Assembly (NCBI RefSeq): GCF_024172165.1
Contig: NZ_JAMZEB010000002.1
Coordinates: 12,111,501 to 12,175,500 of the forward strand
DNA length: 64,000 nucleotides
Direction: 5' to 3'
From: Nonomuraea thailandensis
GTDB lineage: Bacteria > Actinomycetota > Actinomycetes > Streptosporangiales > Streptosporangiaceae
Of this stretch, positions 60,017 through 64,000 are shown in pieces. The notes under the pieces are model-generated. The model ran no database searches. It was given only the letters and a program-made list of their open reading frames with translations, and was not told where the DNA came from. Made by a program: the position numbers and the translations under genes. Position 1 is the stretch's first letter, and every line of letters starts with the position of its first letter.

Positions 60017-60964
60017 ATGGCAGACACATCGGGTGGGGGCGCGCTCGACGGCGTGGTCGACATGCCCGCACCCCACACCTACGAGCGCCAGGTCAGGGCC
60101 GCGAACGGGTTCGTGATGCTGGGCGTGGCCACGCTGATCGTGCTGGCCGGCATCGCGCTGGTCGTCATGGGCATCGCCCTGCTGGTGTCGGGGTCGGCGG
60201 CGGCCGGGCTCACGGCGCTCATCGTGGGCGTCCTGGCGATCTCGACCGGGTTCGTGATGCTGTTCGGGCTGACCGCGGTGGCGCCGGGCGAGGCCAGGGT
60301 GGTGCAGCTCCTCGGCCGCTACGTCGGCACCCTGCGCAACCCCGGCTTCCAGTGGGTCAACCCGATCACCGTGCGCCGCCGGGTCTCCACGAGGATCCGC
60401 AACCACGAGACGGACGTCACCAAGGTCAACGACGCCGACGGCAACCCCATCCAGATCGCGACCGTGGTGGTCTGGCAGGTGGAGGACACCGCGCAGGCCG
60501 TGTTCGAGGTGGACGACTTCGTGGAGTTCGTGGCCATCCAGGCCGAGACGGCGGTGCGGCACATCGCGGGCACCTATCCGTACGACGCCCACGGCGAGCC
60601 GAGGCTGTCCCTGCGCGACAACGCCGACGAGATCAACGACCAGCTCTCCACCGAGATCGCGGCCAGGGTCGCCTCGGCCGGGGTGAAGGTCATCGAGTCG
60701 CGCATCATCCACCTGGCGTACGCGCCGGAGATCGCCCACGCGATGCTCCGCCGCCAGCAGGCCGGCGCGGTCGTGGCGGCCCGGCAGCGGATCGTCGAGG
60801 GCGCCGTCGGCATGGTCGAGATGGCGCTGGCCAGGCTCGCCGAGCACGACGTGGTGGAGCTGGACGAGGAGCGCAAGGCGGCCATGGTCAGCAACCTGCT
60901 CGTGGTGCTGGTGGGTGATCGCGACACCCAGCCCGTGGTCAACACGGGCACGCTCTACCAGTGA
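60017..60964 (+). CDS. SPFH-domain (stomatin/prohibitin-like) membrane protein
   Basis: I chose ATG 60017, with GGGAGGA upstream. The 315-residue product has two adjacent membrane helices (about 32-55 and 62-88) and then the SPFH domain: VAPGEARVVQLLGRYVGTLR, NPGFQWVNPITVRRRVSTRI, VWQVEDTAQAVFEVDDFVEF, VKVIESRIIHLAYAPEIAHA, then QRIVEGAVGMVEMALARLAE. SPFH proteins build large rings in membrane microdomains. It overlaps the RHH gene by TGATG or GTGATG. Confidence 0.93.
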   Translation: MADTSGGGALDGVVDMPAPHTYERQVRAANGFVMLGVATLIVLAGIALVVMGIALLVSGSAAAGLTALIVGVLAISTGFVMLFGLTAVAPGEARVVQLLGRYVGTLRNPGFQWVNPITVRRRVSTRIRNHETDVTKVNDADGNPIQIATVVVWQVEDTAQAVFEVDDFVEFVAIQAETAVRHIAGTYPYDAHGEPRLSLRDNADEINDQLSTEIAARVASAGVKVIESRIIHLAYAPEIAHAMLRRQQAGAVVAARQRIVEGAVGMVEMALARLAEHDVVELDEERKAAMVSNLLVVLVGDRDTQPVVNTGTLYQ

Positions 60965-61209
60965 TGGCCGAGCGCAAGAAGCTTCTGCTGCGGCTCGACC
61001 CGGTGGTCCACGACGCGCTGGCCAGATGGGCGTCCGACGAGCTGCGCAGCACGAACTCCCAGATCGAGTTCCTGCTGCGCAGGGCGCTGTCAGAGGCGGG
61101 GCGGCTGCCCGAGGGGGTCGGGCGGATGCGCCCGCGCGGCCGGCCGCGCCGGGACGCCGAGGAGGAAGAAGGGGAGCGAACGGATGGAGACGACGGTGAA
61201 GCGGAATGA
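60964..61209 (+). CDS. Ribbon-helix-helix/Arc-like small protein
   Basis: The 81-residue product starts at ATG 60964 (GTG 60961 also possible). KKLLLRLDPVVHDALARWAS, DELRSTNSQIEFLLRRALSE is an RHH (Arc/MetJ) fold of the kind found in antitoxins and small repressors. A basic, then acidic tail follows. It is placed between SPFH and GPP34 genes and overlaps the latter by 26 bases, so the three are one operon. It may autoregulate through the dyad at 59962. Confidence 0.82.
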   Translation: MAERKKLLLRLDPVVHDALARWASDELRSTNSQIEFLLRRALSEAGRLPEGVGRMRPRGRPRRDAEEEEGERTDGDDGEAE

Positions 61210-61834
61210 GACGCTGACGCACTCGGCCTTCCTGCTGGCCTTCGACCTGCGCAAGGAACGGCTGGCGAACCGGAGCGAGCTGGGTTACCTGCTGCGCGCC
61301 ACCGCCATGGCCGAGCTGCTGCTGGAGGGGAGCCTGGCCGACGAGTCGGGCAAGGCGCGGGCCCTGGCGGAGCCCGCGGACGCGGGCACGGGCTCGCTGC
61401 GCGCGCTCGTCTGGGAGCAGATCTCCGGCTCGCCGCCGCGTACGTGGCGGCGCTGGATCGGCAAGGACTCCGCGAAGGCGGTCCGCCTGGTGCGTGACGA
61501 GCTGGCCGCCGACCGGCTGATCCGGGTGGAGCGGCACCGGGTGCTGTTCATCCCGGTGGAGCGGATCGTCCCGCGCAAGGCGTACCTGTCGCGCAGGCTC
61601 GCCGAGCGCGTGGGGCGGGCCATCCGCGGGGGCCGGCCGGTCGGGCGGATGGAGCGGGACGTCCGCGTCCTGGCGGCGCTGGCCGCCGCGGCTCGCATGA
61701 AGGGGGTTCCGGGATCGAGCGAGGCACATCAGTACCGGAACCGGATCGAGCAACTGTCAGTGCCCGTCGAGCCCATCGCCACCGCGCTGCGCAAGAGCGT
61801 GGACGCGCACAGGAGCTCGAGCGCGGCGGGTTGA
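61184..61834 (+). CDS. GPP34-family (Golgi phosphoprotein 3-like) protein
   Basis: The 216-residue product has LTHSAFLLAFDLRKERLANR, SELGYLLRATAMAELLLEGS, VRDELAADRLIRVERHRVLF, and VGRMERDVRVLAALAAAARM, the helical GPP34 fold. The eukaryotic member binds phosphatidylinositol 4-phosphate on membranes. Bacterial ones have been tied to secondary metabolism and membrane organisation. Partnership with an SPFH ring protein suggests a membrane-surface role. Confidence 0.88.
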   Translation: METTVKRNETLTHSAFLLAFDLRKERLANRSELGYLLRATAMAELLLEGSLADESGKARALAEPADAGTGSLRALVWEQISGSPPRTWRRWIGKDSAKAVRLVRDELAADRLIRVERHRVLFIPVERIVPRKAYLSRRLAERVGRAIRGGRPVGRMERDVRVLAALAAAARMKGVPGSSEAHQYRNRIEQLSVPVEPIATALRKSVDAHRSSSAAG

Positions 61835-61863
61835 CGCACATGCCGTTACCAGGAGGGCGACAG

Positions 61864-63021
61864 ATGACCACGTTGAACGAGGCGCCGGCCCGCCCGCGCG
61901 CCACCGCCGGGCGAGCCCTCGCCCCCGACCTGGCGCGCGGCGCGATGTTACTGGCCATCGCGTTCGCGCACGCGCCGCTGTTCGTGACCGACGTCCACCG
62001 CGGTCCCGCGGTGCTCAACGCGATCACCGACATCTTCCACTTCCTCTTCGTCAACAACCACGCGCGGCCGATGTTCGCCTTCCTGTTCGGGTACGCGCTG
62101 GTGCAACTGCTCGACCGGCAGCTCGAGCGCTCGGGCGGCGACTGGGTGAGCGCCCGCAAGCTGCTGCGCCGGCGTGGCTGGTGGCTGGTGGCCATCGGGC
62201 TCGCCCACGTGGCGCTGCTCGTCCCCCTCGACATCCTCGCCACCTACGGCCTGGCCGCCGTCGTGCTGACCGGCCTGCTGCGGCGCCGGGACTCGGCACT
62301 GCTGTGGACGGCCGGGCTCACGTTCGTCCCCGCCACCGCCCTCGTCGCCGTCGGCATGTGGTTCCCGCTGTCGCGGGGCATCTCCACCCTGACGAAGGGC
62401 AGCGTGGCCGCTGACGGCCAGGGCTTCCTGCCCATGCTCGTCGAGCGGCTCTCCGTCTGGCCCTTCGGCCTGGTCGTGGGCGGCCTCTCGGTCGTCCCCG
62501 GCGTCGTGCTGGGCATGTGGGCGGCGCGCCGCCGCTACCTGGAGGAGCCCGACCGGCACCGCCCCTTCCTCGTCCGCGCCACCGTGGTCACCATGGTCCT
62601 GTCCGTGGCCGGCTCCCTGCCCGCCGCCCTCATCCAGGCCGGCGTGTGGGCCGAGCCGTCGCCGGCGGCGGTGTGGGCGGCCGTGGTGGCCCAGCCCCTC
62701 ACCGCGTACGCGGGCGGCATCGGCACGGCGGGCCTGGTGGCCCTCGTCGCGATCCGCGCCGGGCGGCGCCGCAACCGGCTCACCACCATGGTCGAGGCGC
62801 TCGGCCAGCGCTCGATGAGCCTGTACCTCTTCCAGTCGATCGCGTTCATCGTGATCTTCTACCCGTACGGGCTGGGCCTTCAGGACGACCTCGGCCTGGT
62901 CGGCGCCACGCTCGTGGCGGCAGGCACGTGGCTGCTCTCGCTGCTGCTGGCCGACCTCATGCGCCGCGTCGGCTACCGGGGCCCGGCGGAGATCCTGCTG
63001 CGCCGCCTGGCCTACCGCTGA
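61864..63021 (+). CDS. DUF418-family membrane protein
   Basis: I chose ATG 61864, with AGGAGGG before it. The 385-residue product begins with LAPDLARGAMLLAIAFAHAP, the family's first helix. It has about nine helices, with HARPMFAFLFGYALVQLLDR, then RRGWWLVAIGLAHVALLVPL. The DUF418 part ends VEALGQRSMSLYLFQSIAFI. These proteins resemble acyltransferase-3-type membrane enzymes, but their activity is not known. The spacing (29 bases) allows read-through from the GPP34 operon. Confidence 0.9.
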   Translation: MTTLNEAPARPRATAGRALAPDLARGAMLLAIAFAHAPLFVTDVHRGPAVLNAITDIFHFLFVNNHARPMFAFLFGYALVQLLDRQLERSGGDWVSARKLLRRRGWWLVAIGLAHVALLVPLDILATYGLAAVVLTGLLRRRDSALLWTAGLTFVPATALVAVGMWFPLSRGISTLTKGSVAADGQGFLPMLVERLSVWPFGLVVGGLSVVPGVVLGMWAARRRYLEEPDRHRPFLVRATVVTMVLSVAGSLPAALIQAGVWAEPSPAAVWAAVVAQPLTAYAGGIGTAGLVALVAIRAGRRRNRLTTMVEALGQRSMSLYLFQSIAFIVIFYPYGLGLQDDLGLVGATLVAAGTWLLSLLLADLMRRVGYRGPAEILLRRLAYR

Positions 63022-63022
63022 C

Positions 63023-63700
63023 TCAGGACGGCTCCGGCCCCAGGTAGGCCAGGACCGCCGCCACCCGCCGGTGCACGTCACCGCTGTTCTCCAGGCCGAG
63101 CTTGGTGAAGATGGAGTTCACGTGCTTCTCCACCGAGGAGATCGACAGGTGCAGGGCGCGGGCGATGGCGGAGTTCGTGCGGCCGTGGGCCATCTCGCGC
63201 AGCACGTCCCGCTCGCGGGTGGTCAGGGCCTCCTGCTGGCCGCGCACGTCGCGCCTGGCCAGCAGGCCCTCGACCACCTTCGGGTCGATGACCGAGCCGC
63301 CGGAGACGACCGCCCTGATCGCCCCGAGCAGCTCGTCCAGGTCGCCGACCCGGTCCTTGAGCAGGTACGCGAACCCCTCGGTGCCGTGCTTGAACAGCTC
63401 GAACGCGAACAGCGCGTCCGAGAACTGCGACAGCACCACCACCCCCACCCCAGGATGCGCGGAGCGGATGCGGTGGGCGGCGTCGATGCCCTCGAAGCCC
63501 TGCCGCCACTGCCCTCCGGGCATCCGGATGTCGGTGATCACCACGTCGGGGCCGAGCCTGCGTACGGCGTCGAGCAGCTCGTCGGCGTCGCCCACCGCGC
63601 CCACGACCGCCACCTCGCCCGACATCTCCAGCAACTGCCGGGTGCCCTCGCGCACCAGGTAGTGGTCGTCGGCCACCACCGTACGGATCAGCTCACCCAT
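63023..63700 (-). CDS. NarL/FixJ-type response regulator
   Basis: The 225-residue product has a receiver domain (VVADDHYLVREGTRQLLEMS, Asp57 in VVITDIRMPGG, Lys in YLLKDRVGD) and a LuxR-type HTH (LTTRERDVLREMAHGRTNSA, IARALHLSISSVEKHVNSIF). The stop converges on the DUF418 gene one base away. It overlaps the upstream kinase gene by eight bases, so the two form a two-component operon. Confidence 0.93.
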   Translation of the reverse strand: MGELIRTVVADDHYLVREGTRQLLEMSGEVAVVGAVGDADELLDAVRRLGPDVVITDIRMPGGQWRQGFEGIDAAHRIRSAHPGVGVVVLSQFSDALFAFELFKHGTEGFAYLLKDRVGDLDELLGAIRAVVSGGSVIDPKVVEGLLARRDVRGQQEALTTRERDVLREMAHGRTNSAIARALHLSISSVEKHVNSIFTKLGLENSGDVHRRVAAVLAYLGPEPS

Positions 63701-64000
63701 CGACCGGCACCCACGCGTTCACCCGTGTCCCCTTTCCCGGCTCACTGTCCACTGTCAGGCTCCCGCCGAGCGCGTCGAGCCGGTCGGCGAGCGTGGCCAG
63801 CCCCCGGCGGGCCTGCGTGCGCGGGTCGAAGCCCTTGCCGTCGTCGGCCACGGTGGCACGCAGGCGGCCGCCGTCCAGGGTCAGGTGTACCTCCATGGTG
63901 GCCGCGCCCGCGTGCTTGAGGGCGTTGGTCACGGCCTCGCTCACCGTGAAGTACATCGCGCCCTCGACCTCGTCGGTGAAGCGCCTGGCCCGCAGCGACG
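63693..64000 (-). CDS. Sensor histidine kinase (NarL-partner type), C-terminal part
   Basis: Only the last 102 residues lie in the window. They are the HATPase domain: VSEAVTNALKHAGAATMEVH (N-box), VADDGKGFDPRT (G1), RRGLATLADRLDALGGSLTV (G2), SEPGKGTRVNAWVPVDG. This form goes with HisKA_3 kinases that feed NarL-type regulators, as encoded next to it. Earlier domains are beyond 64000. Confidence 0.9.
   Translation of the reverse strand, partial: SLRARRFTDEVEGAMYFTVSEAVTNALKHAGAATMEVHLTLDGGRLRATVADDGKGFDPRTQARRGLATLADRLDALGGSLTVDSEPGKGTRVNAWVPVDG

Overview
The window is high-GC actinomycete DNA. The long GC3-rich genes, the Ser/Thr kinases, the ECF sigma factor, the roadblock proteins, the DUF5302 and DUF4032 proteins and a ydaO (c-di-AMP) riboswitch ahead of a secreted wall-associated protein all fit Streptosporangiales, perhaps a Nonomuraea-like organism. 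The genus is inferred from gene content only.

Bases 93-12689 are a decayed genomic island in a tRNA-Lys(CUU) gene. The complete tRNA is at 93-169, and its last 48 bases recur exactly at 12642-12689, which are the attL/attR repeats. A 25-base repeat differing at two positions lies just inside each end and resembles integrase arm-type sites. No integrase gene is left. The island is full of insertion sequences in several states: two IS5-type DDE_4 copies broken by stops or frameshifts, an IS3 element, an IS1380 tail, and an IS481/IS3-like transposase interrupted by an IS5 (IS427-type) element with a TAA target duplication. Its cargo is lower in GC: a translationally coupled pair coding for a small helical protein and an NB-ARC/TPR STAND protein (2856-5770), a polymorphic-toxin C-terminal remnant with a possible immunity gene (8666-10031), and two small membrane proteins. 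The coupled pair is the most notable find. The C-terminus of the small protein and the N-terminus of the STAND protein share a 15-residue motif with 12 identities. This is the arrangement expected of a bacterial NLR with an amyloid-signalling (BASS-type) cell-death effector.

From 12690 onward the DNA is ordinary chromosome. 12.7-20 kb holds a secreted beta-helix protein, a wall/membrane-anchored protein, RidA, an SDR and a VOC protein. 19-22.3 kb holds two tandem paralogous transmembrane Ser/Thr kinases. 22.3-23.95 kb is a row of dying genes (methyltransferase, SEC-C protein, small membrane protein, YciI). 23.9-29.6 kb is a two-component system divergent from a lipoprotein/adaptor/MacB-like ABC exporter operon. 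30-33 kb has a STAS protein and an MreB-DUF421-VOC operon. 33.4-34.5 kb is the ydaO riboswitch with its double-psi-barrel-like secreted protein. 35.4-37.4 kb is an operon of three roadblock proteins and a DUF4388-like protein without a GTPase.

37.5-49.9 kb contains HxlR/NAD-binding, DUF4032, DUF885, aldolase, TetR, PfkB kinase/aminotransferase, a transposase-HTH/MarR chimeric regulator beside a serine hydrolase, NUDIX, an ECF sigma factor with a membrane partner, and an alkylsulfatase-like hydrolase. 50-53.2 kb is a sugar ABC importer behind a ROK-like operator. 53.2-64 kb contains pterin dehydratase, a Cu/Zn-SOD-like protein, MarR/SnoaL/pirin, a spermidine-synthase-like protein, a penicillin-binding protein, a TrhA/hemolysin III protein under a perfect 26-base palindrome, a DUF4097 lipoprotein, an SPFH-RHH-GPP34 operon, a DUF418 protein and a NarL-type two-component system cut by the window end.
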